64,000 nt of DNA from Topomyia yanbarensis. Its lineage: Eukaryota > Arthropoda > Insecta > Diptera > Culicidae. Position 1 is the first letter of the stretch. The number at the start of each line of letters is the position of its first letter. The notes below the pieces were generated by a model. That model saw only the letters and a list, made by a program, of their open reading frames with translations, was not told the origin of the DNA and did no database searches. Both the position numbers and the translations under genes were made by a program. The stretch is from positions 63,881,089 to 63,945,088 of the forward strand of contig NC_080671.1 of the NCBI RefSeq assembly GCF_030247195.1, given 5' to 3'. This document shows, one piece after another, positions 23,497-33,491 of this stretch.

Positions 23497-23776
23497 ATCG
23501 TCGGTTGTCACGGTAAAGATGGACACGTCTATCGATACCAGGACACATGTTAGTGAACTCGGGTGATTCGTAGTTATACTGCCTAAGCTCGACCCTCATT
23601 AACAGAAGACAAAGATTAAGCCCGTACGATATTAAGCCTGTTCTAATGACCCTGCCACTTCTAGTTTTCCGATCTGTTTACTTCACATCCTTGCTCTCAC
23701 TTGAGTACTATGGCTCTAATTTTCATAAATTTCCCTACCCAGTAATCTCTAGCTAATTGAATGTCGTTAAAATGTA
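23497..23776 (+). repeat. Dispersed 280-bp repeat, copy a
   Basis: Begins GTCGGTTGTCACGGTAAAGA and runs to about GTCGTTAAAATGT. It is also present at 48206-48402 (same strand, internal deletion) and 50478-50757 (opposite strand). All three share the start block, a CTGCCTAAGCTCGAC block and a TGTTCTAATGACCCTGCCAC block. It could be the 3' end of a retrotransposon or a short LTR-like unit. I cannot tell which. Confidence 0.7.
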
Positions 23777-24077
23777 AAAAGAAAATGTGACTAACATAGT
23801 CGAAATAAAAAAGGAAAAAAGTTAAATATAAAATAAAGCTCTGGTATCCACAATTTCGAATTCTCAAGTTTTTCAAATTTTTCTCCGCTTTCGTCATATG
23901 ACAATTTAATAGGGTGAATAATTACAAAGAAATTACAATTCTTATTTTTCTTGCTCTTCTATGAATACCAGACGTTTTCACCCATCTTCCGGATAAAAAT
24001 TCGGGCCCCCAAACGCGACCCGGGCCCCAGGGCAATTGCCCCGGCTGACCCCCCCTCTCATCGGGCCTGTACATCAA

Positions 24078-24419
24078 ACACCACTGCACGACCAGAAAGT
24101 AACTGTTTGGGCCAGAGTGTGCTCCAAAACAATCATCGGTCTTTATTTTTTCAAAAAAGGAAGAGACCATCGACGGTGTATGCTACCGTTGGATTTTGGC
24201 GCACTTTGTCTGTCCACAAATGCAGAAAAAAGATGTGAAAAACTTCTATCGCTACAATCAAGTTCTTGCTGGGCAATTTCCCAGGACTCGTCTCAAAAAT
24301 GGTGATTTGAAATGGCCTCCTCGGATTTAACGGTACCAGATTTCTTTCTGTGGGGTTACTTGAAAAGTAAAGTTTATTCTAGTAATCCTAAGAACATTGA
24401 CGAACTTAAAGCTAATATA
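24078..24419 (+). pseudogene. Mariner-type transposase, 3' part (broken)
   Basis: Directly after the hAT duplication the frame reads TPLHDQKVTVWARVCSKTII, in phase with the 5' half ending at 19526. After frameshifts and an internal loss it continues with NGDLKWPPR and then, from 24324, DLTVPDFFLWGYLKSK and further to ELKANI. The block D-L-T-x-x-D-F-F-L-W-G is the third catalytic aspartate region of an IS630-Tc1-mariner enzyme ending in D (aspartate codon 24339-24341). The reading frame is interrupted at 24420 by a MITE and resumes at 24663 with heavy decay. Confidence 0.85.
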
Positions 24420-24662
24420 TGGTCGGTGTTAAGTCAGACCGGACTAAGTCGCGAAACATAAAAAAATGAGATAATGATAGCACTGGATAAAGAAAGCTAC
24501 AATCGACTGTTGCCAGATTTGAAATATGTAACAATAAACAAGAATCATGGCAAAAATTAATTTCCAACCATTATGTAAAGGATGCTGCGATTCAAACTTT
24601 AAACTCGTTTTTCTCGAAATCAATATTTTGTCACTTAGTCCGGTCTGACTTAACACCGACCA
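24420..24662. mobile_element. 243-bp MITE inserted in the mariner transposase
   Basis: Perfect or near-perfect inverted ends of about 30 bp (TGGTCGGTGTTAAGTCAGAC at the left, its complement at the right) are flanked by the 3-bp duplication ATA (24417-24419 and 24663-24665). The interrupted transposase sequence continues on the other side (ANI..AEK). A 3-bp target points to the PIF/Harbinger type or a related MITE group. Confidence 0.8.
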
Positions 24663-25000
24663 ATATGAGCTGAAAAGGCTGCGAAATGCTGTCCAATGCC
24701 ATGCTAAATACCCGCAAAAACGCTGCTTTTTCTGTATTATTTAATCTATGTTGTATTCTAGACCTAGTTTGTAATAAATTGCTTAAAATATCCTGAAAAA
24801 ATTTGCTTATTTGTGAAAATTGGCTGAAAGTGGCGGAGTTGGTCAACGTTGAAAAAGGATACTTCCAACTGGCATACACTATATTCAGGGCCGGCGGAAC
24901 ACCTTTTTCCAGAGTTGGTAGTAAGATTCGGCGTGGTTTCTTTCCGTACTGACGAAACTTCTGATATGGAGTGTGCAAATGAAAATTAAAATTCCCTGTT

Positions 25001-25829
25001 TTTTTTATTCATCTCGTTTATTTGATAGGCACAAATGCGTTAGCTTGGCGGTGTCAAATTCTTTTGTTTTTACATTTTGGATATTTTAAAACTAGGAGGT
25101 TACAATGTTGCAATTTTTTTTTATAAAAGAGAAAAATTTTACAGCTATCTTAAGACTAGAAATAAGATTCTGTATACAAGAGAGGGGGCAAAAGATTTTT
25201 TTTATGAAAAATTTTAAAACAAGGAATTCAATAGTAATAGTTTTTTAGGAAATATTTACAGTTATCTTAAAACTAACAATATAGTTTGGTACACAAAAGG
25301 GGAAACAAAAATTTATGAAAAATTTCACAGGTGTTTTAAAACTAGGGATACAATTCTATTTACAAGATGGGGGACTATAATTTTAACAAAGAGGTAAAAT
25401 TACAACTATCTTAAAACTAGGAATACGGAATACAAATTTAAACTTTTTTACCGGAGACTTATGCTTGGTCAAGATATTCAGAGGGGGGCTTATTTCCAAA
25501 ATCGGTGTAGAAGCAGTTGTACCAAGGACAGGGGAGAGAAGGCGTAGATGGTGACCGGGAGAGAAGAGCAAAACTTGCAACTTTCGGACAAACGGGAGAT
25601 CAGCAAAACCAATCAGCGCCTCAGTCTAGTAGGTCGGATTGGCGGATGGTATTCTTCGGATCCGCGGGGAATCCTTCAAAAGTCATCGGACCTCGAGTCG
25701 CTCTCGGTTCAGTTTCCGTAGTGGTAAGGGCGACGGCGGTCACATAGTGGCAGTCTGGAGCTGATCGGTTCCACACGGCAGGAGGAAGCTTCTAAAAACG
25801 AGAAATAAAAAGAGAGGGGCTAAATTTTG
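25001..25829 (-). mobile_element. Retrotransposed insert with 13-bp target duplication, minus strand
   Basis: A 13-bp direct repeat (AAAATTCCCTGTT) flanks the insert at 24988-25000 and 25830-25842. The left border is a run of T, which is a poly-A tail when read on the minus strand, and an AATAAA signal lies shortly before it. These are marks of target-primed reverse transcription. The body contains degenerate direct repeats of the type TCTTAAAACTAGGAATA at about 25150, 25268, 25335 and 25410. It encodes nothing I recognise, so it is either a 5'-truncated LINE 3' region or a non-autonomous retroelement. Confidence 0.75.
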
Positions 25830-26109
25830 AAAATTCCCTGTTAATATCTGTGCCTATTTGGAAACACCCTTTATTAACAGGGCTGTATGTCCGACTTCTC
25901 AGCGAAAATGTCTTTGTTGAATATAGATACTACAAATGTCCCCTAGCTAAGATCTCTGACGACCAACATCCTTTCAGCCTTCGTGGAGGTTGATTTGAAT
26001 ATTTCTCTGATTGCAAAAATAATACCGATGTCTCATTTTCGAGACAAGCTCTATCTAATACAACCGGCACCTAGATAGTCTACTTCCGGATCAAAGGCAA
26101 GCCATTTAA

Positions 26110-26560
26110 CTAAACAACACTCGACAGTGTACGAAAAAATATTTCGCCTACGTACCCGCCCGGGAAGTAGAGATTGATGGTGTAGTTTCAGAGAATGACC
26201 TTAATTTCGAAATAGGGGGTGACTCCTTTCAGATCCCTGAGCTTCAGTCAGTGAAAGTTCTGGTATGCAAGCAATTGCGTTCAGCAAAAATCGAGGAGTA
26301 TAAGAAAAATTATTTTCCATCAGCTTCATTTCGAGCCTTTCGCCGGATTTGTTCTTCCCAAATTTGTTCTTTTGAACGGGGCTCGTCTACTTGTTCGCCC
26401 TTTTGTACCACGGGGCATGAGCTGCCGTCGTTGCAAACAATAGGCCCATTGAAGAAATAAGACACGGTGTGAAAAATGCGGAGAGGATAAAGAAAACTTT
26501 TTCTTCTGTGGAGACACTCTAAATGAACTGTCGCCATATCCCGCATATAAATTATAGGGG
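26110..26560 (+). pseudogene. LINE ORF1 remnant with zinc-knuckle cysteines
   Basis: Two frames together give an ORF1-like sequence. From about 26145 a frame reads YVPAREVEIDGVVSENDLNF and later KVLVCKQLRSAKIEEYKKNY. After a frameshift near 26330 comes FAGFVLPKFVLLNGARLLVR, and then MSCRRCKQ with cysteine codons at 26423 and 26432. A second cysteine pair (RCEKCGED, codons 26468 and 26477) follows after two stops. Paired CxxC units after a basic region are typical of nucleocapsid-like ORF1 proteins of LINEs. The stops and shifts show it is not functional. Confidence 0.7.
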
Positions 26561-27138
26561 GGAAACTGAAGCATTCTTTTGAGAAACGCTGGGAAGAAAT
26601 GTTAAAGAAAGCACCGGCCACGACTAATTTCTACGCTTTCTTGTTCACTAAAGAGCGAGATTCTGACAATTCCGTCGAGGAAACATCTTCTGCCTATAAG
26701 TGTTCGAAAGAGGAAAATCATTTCCTCTCCTAAGTTTCCTTACAAAGGCCCGAAAGTGTCCCTTGATGAGTGCTGCTAAAAAACCAAAGAAAGTTGCTCC
26801 TGGTTTCGGAAAGTCCACATGGGACCTCCAAAACTCCAAGTGTCTCTATATTTCAGTCCTATTAGTTTCTTAGGTTTTACACATTTGCATTGTGTAAAAC
26901 CTGGTTTACTTCCGACGTAGATCTTCAACAATTTTAACATTATTCGCCATGGCCGAGAAAACAATATCGAGGAGCGTTTTGGGAATCAAAACGTGCTACT
27001 ATTTCAATCGGGTTAGCCTTTGCTCGGTACCAGCTATTGAAGTTGTCGCTTGGATAATCTGAATTTAATAAATATGGAAACAATATCAATAATTCTTTGC
27101 TATTTATTGATATTGTTTTCATATAACTCGCATCTCAG

Positions 27139-27720
27139 CTGGTTCTAGAAGACTTCAACTCCAACGGTATACCATGGGTTTGTCTTCATTCCGATAACCG
27201 ATCGATCTTACTGCATGATATTCGCGACAATTTTAATATGAGCAACTGGAATACAGTGGAAATGACACGAATTTCTACCATTGCCACCAAGCGCGCTAGA
27301 TTTATCGTTGTACTGTATTTCATTAGTGTGCCCATTGATTGAAAATAAGAAATTCCTACAGTGGAAGTGTACATCGTTTTGACTGGCTTGTTTCTATACA
27401 CTGCGTTTAAACGAATACCCGCCGCGAACAACCGTGGACGGTTTCCCACTCCGTTGTGGGCAGAGAGTGCTCAGAATTGAATGCGTAAAGGCCCTATGAG
27501 GACTTTTTGAACGCCGCCCAAATTTTTCCGAATACACGCGACGTTAGAAACGCAAATGAATAGCTTGATGAAATCTGAAAAAACGCGGTTATTGGTACCG
27601 GTTCGTCAACGGATTAACGAGAGAAACAATATTTCGTCTGGTAGCTAACCCCTACGTTGTGTACTCGATTTGACCTTTGATCGGAATACACGGAACTAAG
27701 AATCCTTTATCGGCAACGAC
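27139..27720 (+). pseudogene. LINE endonuclease-domain remnant
   Basis: A 67-codon stretch from 27139 reads LVLEDFNSNGIPWVCLHSDN and later LLHDIRDNFNMSNWNT, ending at a stop at 27340. The EDFN..G..W pattern is a degraded form of the GDFN..H..W motif of the apurinic-endonuclease-like domain of non-LTR retrotransposons. The following 370 bp carry decayed pieces in shifting frames, including LWAESAQN, resembling the linker before the reverse transcriptase domain. The reverse transcriptase domain itself is missing here. Together with the ORF1 piece upstream and the C-terminal piece at 28235, this outlines one internally deleted LINE. Confidence 0.65.
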
Positions 27721-28234
27721 AGAATTCCACGTAGATCCACATTCAAATGATAGACGTTTCGCGATGAAATTTTAATAATGTATATAAACGTAATAATTGT
27801 TCTTCAAACACACAAATTTAACTGGCAGCAAAGATACTCGCGCTAAACTTATCGTTTCATATTTCCCTACGAGCATATCCACATCGTTACAATTCCTAGT
27901 AGGCGCTTCGATCGATGGAGCATGCAAAGCACTATTTGTTTTTTTTTGAGCAAATATGGGTGTTCCTAGATTCTTGATATTAAAATCGTTCCCGACTACC
28001 TGGTACAATTTTTAGTTTGAGTTCTTTCGCATTGTTCTATTCCGGATAATGAGAAAAGTGGCACTTAGATTAGAATGATAATGAGAAGGCGGACACTTAG
28101 GCATTAGAAGTTAATATTTGTGAAAGATCGTGCAGCTTTAACGAAATTTTCAGTATTTCTTGTCAGAGGACGCTCGAAAATTGACAAATTCCATGGAATA
28201 AGGGAAGTTTAGGAATCCAAAAGGAATCAAGCAA

Positions 28235-28640
28235 CCTTGGTTAAAAAGGAAGGAAGAAGGTCGTGACCTCCTTCGAATAGCATCTCGGGTCATGTCCAAT
28301 CATTATACGTTGAACGCGCATCATCGGCGTATTGGGGTCTTGGAGAGCGTTCTCTGCGCTTGGGGTAACGGCTATCGCGACATTAAGCATGTTGTCTGGT
28401 CGTGCACCTAGTTTTCTAGCACTAGATCTCCGTTAAACGAATTCCTTCGGCCTGGTTCTTGTCCGAGATGTGCTGGCTATCTTCCAAACTTATTTATATC
28501 TTCTCTTTTAGTTGACTTTCTAACAGCTGCCTGAAAATGTGATCCCAAGAGTTCCCAGCGGATCCAAGGAGGCCAGTCGGCGATCCGGTTCATGATGTCC
28601 TGATAGTGATCTTTCGTTTGCCACAAAGCTACAGAGAAGC
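28235..28640 (+). pseudogene. LINE C-terminal domain remnant
   Basis: A 58-codon frame at 28235-28408 reads PWLKRKEEGRDLLRIASRVM, then SNHYTLNAHHRRIGVLESVL, then a CAWGNGYRDIKHVVWSC block, and ends at a stop at 28409. The spacing of the conserved C..G....I.HVVW.C residues matches the putative zinc-binding tail found after the reverse transcriptase in several mosquito LINEs (R1/LOA/I group). A shifted frame continues with VRDVLAIFQTYL. It is the 3' part of the same dead element as the ORF1 and endonuclease fragments upstream. Confidence 0.65.
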
Positions 28641-29556
28641 TAGTTTTTCCCTGTCCTTTTTGTCCGCCCTCTCCTCGCTTTCACTGATACGGATGTTGGA
28701 ATCAACAATCTTTTGCCTTCTTTATAGAAAGTCTATTGATTGTCTAGTGATTGTTTCTCCTTGTTTAAATTTTTAATCAAATGATTATTCATGTTGAAAA
28801 AATAGAAATTGTATATCTTGTCCTTAAAAATATTTCTAACTACTTCACATAGTAATAAAATTGTAACAATATTTTTTGTCTAACGATCTGAACTCCTTGT
28901 TCTAAGATGTAGATGTGTCAAAATGTATTCCCAGGAGTATAAATATATAAAATAAATCCAAATTTCAAACAAATCCTTATTATTATCCCATATTCTCAAG
29001 AAATTTAAATTGTAAAGCAAATAAATTTGTGTCTGAATAAAAACATGAAATTGTTTTACATCGAGAATTTCAGAAGTAAGAATTTTGTGCGCAAGACACA
29101 TACGTAGTTAATCTCAGGTTTTGGTTTGTTCCAAACTTTCGAGTGGGTAATTCTCCCCATGGTAATTTTCGAGTGGGTAGTACTACTCATACTACCCACG
29201 CATTCCGCCGGCCCTGACTATATTTGACGAGATCTATAATCTTTAACAGACCACTTTAAAAGTACATTCAATTTTTTTGTGGCAGCGTGTTATCAATGTT
29301 TGCTAAAATTGTCCGCGTTTAACGGTATTGAAGGCCTGCTGAGTATTTCATAATTCAATATAATACAATTGAATTTTTATGTTATATGTCTAAAATTGCC
29401 GCCCATCTTACCCACAATTCCCCTATGTAAGTTCATTTCAAAGACAAAATTGTATCTAAGTTCACCTCAAAGTGAATTTTTTTCCAGAGTTCATGTATTC
29501 ACCCTTTACATTAAGCATTGCGTTGAGCCATCAAGTAGATGTTCGATGGTATATGA

Positions 29557-30531
29557 ATACACAGATCACCAAATATTCCACATAATTTTAAAGCTACATC
29601 CGGTATTCCACAGGAAAGTCATGTTGGACCAATAATTTTGTTATTGTATTTCAACGATGTAAATTATGTTTTGGAAGGACCTAACCTGTGCTTTGCGGAT
29701 GACCTGAAAATGTATTCACAGATTCATTCGATTGCTGATGCCCATTTCCTACGAAAACAACTGGACAGTTTATCAGCTTGGTGTGATTTAAATAGAATGA
29801 TTATCAACCCCAATAAGTGCTTTGATTTTTTTACCAGAATAAAGCAACCTATTCGCTTCAGATACACTTTGGGGAAAGTTGAAATCGATCGCGTCACCTA
29901 CGTTAAAGATCTTAGAGTCATTCTGGATGTTCAACTCAAACAACACGTCTTGTTCAAAGTCGGTAAAGCATCACAAACGCTGGGCCCAATCATGCGCGTA
30001 GCTAGACACTTCACTGACGTATATTGTTTGAAGTCACTGTACTGTGCATTGGTCCGCCTAACTATTGAGTTCAGCTCCACAGTGTGGAGCCATATACACT
30101 TGAACAGTGCGGAAAGAATCGAATCTATACAACGAAGTTTTATTAGATTCGCTTTGCGCTGGCTACCATGGCTTGATCTACATCGGTTACCCAGCTCGGT
30201 GTCTACTTATTGACCTGGCACCCTGCTAACCCGGCAGGATCTCTCAAAAGCGCTCTTTGTAGCAAACATTCTGCAGAATAGGATCGACTGCGCCGTCCTT
30301 TTGCAGGATATCTGGCTCAACGATCTCCCCAGAGCTCTTTTGCTACGGTTGCCGTTTCATCGAATCAACTACGGGATGAACACAGCTATCAATGGTATCC
30401 AGAGAACCTTCGATAGAGTCGCTTCGGTCTTCGACTACTATCTTCCACGCGCAAACGCTCCGTCGTCGATTTACGAGGATGCTGCCGGAATCAGATCCAT
30501 ACTGACTAATAGTGTGGTCCATATTCGTTAA
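29557..30531 (+). pseudogene. Non-LTR retrotransposon reverse transcriptase, 5'-truncated, one internal stop
   Basis: One frame runs from 29557 to the stop at 30529, broken only by TGA at 30211-30213. It contains TSGIPQESHVGPI (template-binding block, codons near 29596-29634), then LCFADDLKMYSQI with the catalytic FADD at 29692-29703. The thumb region follows (LSAWCDLNRMIINPNKC, then VTYVKDLRVILD). After the stop come LSKALFVANILQNRIDC and then LPFHRINYGMNTAI, typical of the C-terminal end of Jockey/CR1-group elements. The finger domain, endonuclease and ORF1 are absent. The next 150 bp are an AT-rich 3' tail with AATAAA near 30640. Low decay suggests a fairly young truncated insertion. Confidence 0.85.
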
Positions 30532-30887
30532 TATGTTTGACTGTTTTATTTGTGTGGTATAATGTGTCTCAATTGTGTATTTTAATGCTAATATTTTAAT
30601 TTTAATTTTAAGTAATTTGATTTGTATACAAATAATAAAAAATAAACAATCCACCTATTAGTAAGATAGAATAATATATTTGTCATATAATTAATATACA
30701 TGTTATACTGTGATGCTGAGAGCAACAGTATTATTGAATTCCAAAAATCTAAGGAAAATTTAGGTTATACTAGTCATGGTGCAAAAATTACCAGTTGCAC
30801 TATTTAACTGTCACGACTCACATCTATCTTGCTATTTCTCTATCCATTTCAAAGATGTGTTTTAAAATCTTTGTCTAATCTGAACTA

Positions 30888-31283
30888 CAGTGAAGACCCG
30901 ATTTTATCAGCCCCCGATTTTATTAGATTTTTGGTCCGATTTTCATATAAAAATTGATAGTTGGTAGTTTGATGGGCTCTTGCTGACGAGCCAGATTGAA
31001 TTTGAGTAAATCCTTTCTTGAGCATATTTTTCTTACATTCGAGATCCGAAATATGCAAAAAAATGTTATTTATTAAACTTTGAACTGTCAGACCCCCTTA
31101 AAGGAAGTTTAAGCTAAATAATAAAGACAGGTTATGAGGCTACATCTAGGGACAAAAAAGGAGAATATTTTTAGAGCTTCGGTTTCTTAAAAAGAAAGAA
31201 TAATCTATGTCCCAATTTTAGCAATGTCCCGGTTTAATCAGCCTAAAATTCACCAAGGGGCCAATAAAAACGGGTCTTCCCTG
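30888..31283. mobile_element. 396-bp pogo/Tigger-like MITE
   Basis: The ends CAGTGAAGACCCGATTTTAT and, in complement, CAGGGAAGACCCGTTTTTAT are inverted and flanked by TA (30886-30887 and 31284-31285). CAGTG..ACCCG-type ends at TA targets are common for pogo-group elements. No transposase is present. Confidence 0.8.
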
Positions 31284-31285
31284 TA

Positions 31286-32938
31286 TTTGTTAATGTCCAA
31301 GCTAATTTGATGTCTGCGATGTAAGGCTTCAGGAGAAAAAAAAACTATTTTTTATCTGCTGTTTCTCTATAAATAGCTTTTGTATTTTAATATAAAGCAG
31401 ATCCGCTTAAGGAACCAAATTTAATATTACATCATAATTGGCACACAAAATATTCATAGTCCTGTGAAAATTTTCAAAATGTATTATCTATCTATATTTA
31501 TGTTCATATACTGCTTTCCCTTGAAGGATATCCCTTCGAAACGTTGCACTATTGGCAGCCATGTGACCAAAGAATGGAAAACTACGTCAGCTCCAATTTA
31601 ATTCAATTATATACAGAGTTTATATACACTATAATTAAGGAAATCTTTGAAGCAACGTTCAAATATGTCACTAGAAAACTTAGGTGTGCTTATCCATAAT
31701 ATTGGCATGAACCTTCAAGAAAAAGTCCAAAAATATCCAAAAATTAAAGCCGTGAAAAAATGAACTATCGATGGGGGTGCAAGTATAACAATTTTTCTAA
31801 CTTATATCGATGGTTTCGGTTTCTTATATTTAGTATGCTGAAAACGCTTCAATTTAATTTACAATGACAGTCACAATTTGTAGTCATTTTCATGGTATTG
31901 CTTTATATAGAACCGATTAATCCATATCTCAGGAACAAGAATTCCGAACACAACTATTCGCAAGCTTCTATTTACTTCAATGCAAATGAATACTTTGAAA
32001 TATTTACCTGTATCATTTACGAATAGCCTCTGCCGCTCTCTTTTTAAGAAGATTGAAAACACATGCGACCTCATCTCAGTTTACTATTTCCAATCACGCG
32101 TTAAAATACTGGACCTGATATATCTATTCTGTACGCAGGTCCTCCACATAAGTGTTTAATAATTCTGTCGTGTTTAGAGCTCCCTCTATTAGTGTCGTTA
32201 ATTATTTCCAATTCAAACAAATTTTTTGGTAAGAATTTGAGACAAAATGTTTTTAGTAACCCGTGTGCTTCTATAGTGTGTTGGCCATTTAACGCAAAAC
32301 AATTGATTTTCAGAATTCCGTGACCAAAAAGACATTTTTTATTTCCAAAATAAATTAATCAGTAAAAAAAAATAAAATAAAAATGACAGATAATCTTAAA
32401 CGACGCCGTCCAGAAAAGTAGAACGGAAACGAAAAGGTGAAAACTGAAAAGAATTGAAACACTAAATAATGAATTGGCCATTCTTTTAACAATGGAATTT
32501 TATCAAACATTTCAAAACTTTCTGAAACAATGGTTCTCAAATTTGTACAGTTTGTTTTATTCGTTCACTTAATTTAAATCATTTTTTTAAATTTCATTCT
32601 ATATATTTATTTTTCTCAGTTTATTCATGTCATGAATTTAATTTCTTTGAATATATGACTAATTTTAAATATTTAATCGTTTCATTTAAATCATTTAGTC
32701 CGTCCAGCATTCTTTTTATTCATTTTGTTCATTTGAGTTCATTTTATCAGTTTAATCGAAATTTAATAAATCTTTAGATTCATTCTGATCAGTTTATTCA
32801 GTTCGTGCATTTTATTTTTATCATTAATTTGGCTTGTTTTATTTGTTTAAATTTTATTCGTTCTTTCAGTTAATGTTTTGTATTTTTTTTCATTTTTATA
32901 ATATGACATTCATCTTGTTCATTTCATTCAAATTATTA
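31286..32938. other. AT-rich stretch, no gene recognised
   Basis: No convincing frame. From about 32580 the plus strand becomes T-rich with degenerate TTCATTTTATT units, a composition that returns at 33.24-33.48, 35.5-35.8 and 44.3-46.5 kb. Confidence 0.5.
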
Positions 32939-33235
32939 ACACAGACTAACAGACATAACACTATGAGGGAATTCCCTAAAAAACATCGATCCGGCAATTT
33001 TTCCAGAACACTAGCTCCGCCTTTTATTAACAGTCCCAAACACTTATTTGCTGGTGGGTGACCCATCAGGTTTAAGGACAATTTTTCACTAGTGGTCTAT
33101 CCCCCATACGCTTGCTCATATGGCAGTGGCGCCAAAATTGCTAATGTGGCCACAGTCCCAACTACAAATATATTTAAAATGACCGTTAAAGCGGGCGAAG
33201 TATTGTTTTCGAGTGTTATGTCTGTTAGTCTGTGT
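32939..33235. mobile_element. 297-bp MITE with perfect 24-bp ends
   Basis: The first 24 bases (starting ACACAGACTAACAGACATAA) are exactly the complement of the last 24 (ending in TTAGTCTGTGT). A possible 5-bp duplication TATTA flanks the element. Perfect ends suggest a comparatively recent insertion into the surrounding T-rich DNA. Confidence 0.85.
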
Positions 33236-33491
33236 TATTAATTTGATACAAATCAATTTATTCTATTCTTCTAGTATATTTTTCATTTGAATCGATGAAT
33301 TCATTTTATGTTGTTTATTTTTTGTTCATTTTACCAATTTTATACATTTTGCTATTTTTTTCATTTTTTATTGATTTTATTAATTATAAAATTATTATTA
33401 ATTTTATATTTTATTTACTTTATTCATATCATTTATTTTTTATTTTTTTTAATTTTATAAATTTTTTATTTTTTTTCCAGTTTGTGCACTG

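Larger units (their letters stand above)
19527..24069. mobile_element. 4.5-kb hAT element inserted in the mariner transposase
   Basis: The ends are CAGGGCCGTCGAGAG and the complement of CAGGCCCGATGAGAG (12 of 15 identical). The 8-bp duplication TACATCAA is perfect (19519-19526 and 24070-24077). Removing the element and one duplicate restores an uninterrupted transposase frame (..HVIHQ then TPLHDQKVTVW..), strong evidence for these exact boundaries. The subterminal regions are GGGCCCC-rich. No hAT transposase was recognised inside. The body is filled with a TA-target element, small GGGGTAC elements, a LINE ORF1 remnant and a dispersed repeat. Confidence 0.9.
19210..24877 (+). mobile_element. 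Mariner-type DNA transposon, internally deleted and split by insertions
   Basis: The left end near 19231-19275 (GCGCCATCTGGATGTATCC) is inverted relative to 24856-24875 (GGATACTTCCAACTGGC). Between them lie the two halves of a transposase frame described separately. Three insertions interrupt it: a hAT element at 19527-24069, a MITE at 24420-24662, and a second hAT element at 24886-29216 at or just beyond the right inverted repeat. Without these insertions the mariner would be only about 0.9 kb, so it was already internally deleted. Confidence 0.75.
24886..29216. mobile_element. 4.3-kb hAT element with perfect 8-bp duplication
   Basis: The ends are CAGGGCCGGCGGAA and the complement of TTCCGCCGGCCCTG, perfectly inverted. 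ACTATATT flanks both sides (24878-24885 and 29217-29224). The 5' terminal CAGGGCC is shared with the hAT element at 19527. No hAT transposase was recognised. The body holds a retrotransposed insert (25001-25829) and remnants of a LINE (about 26110-28680). Confidence 0.9.
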
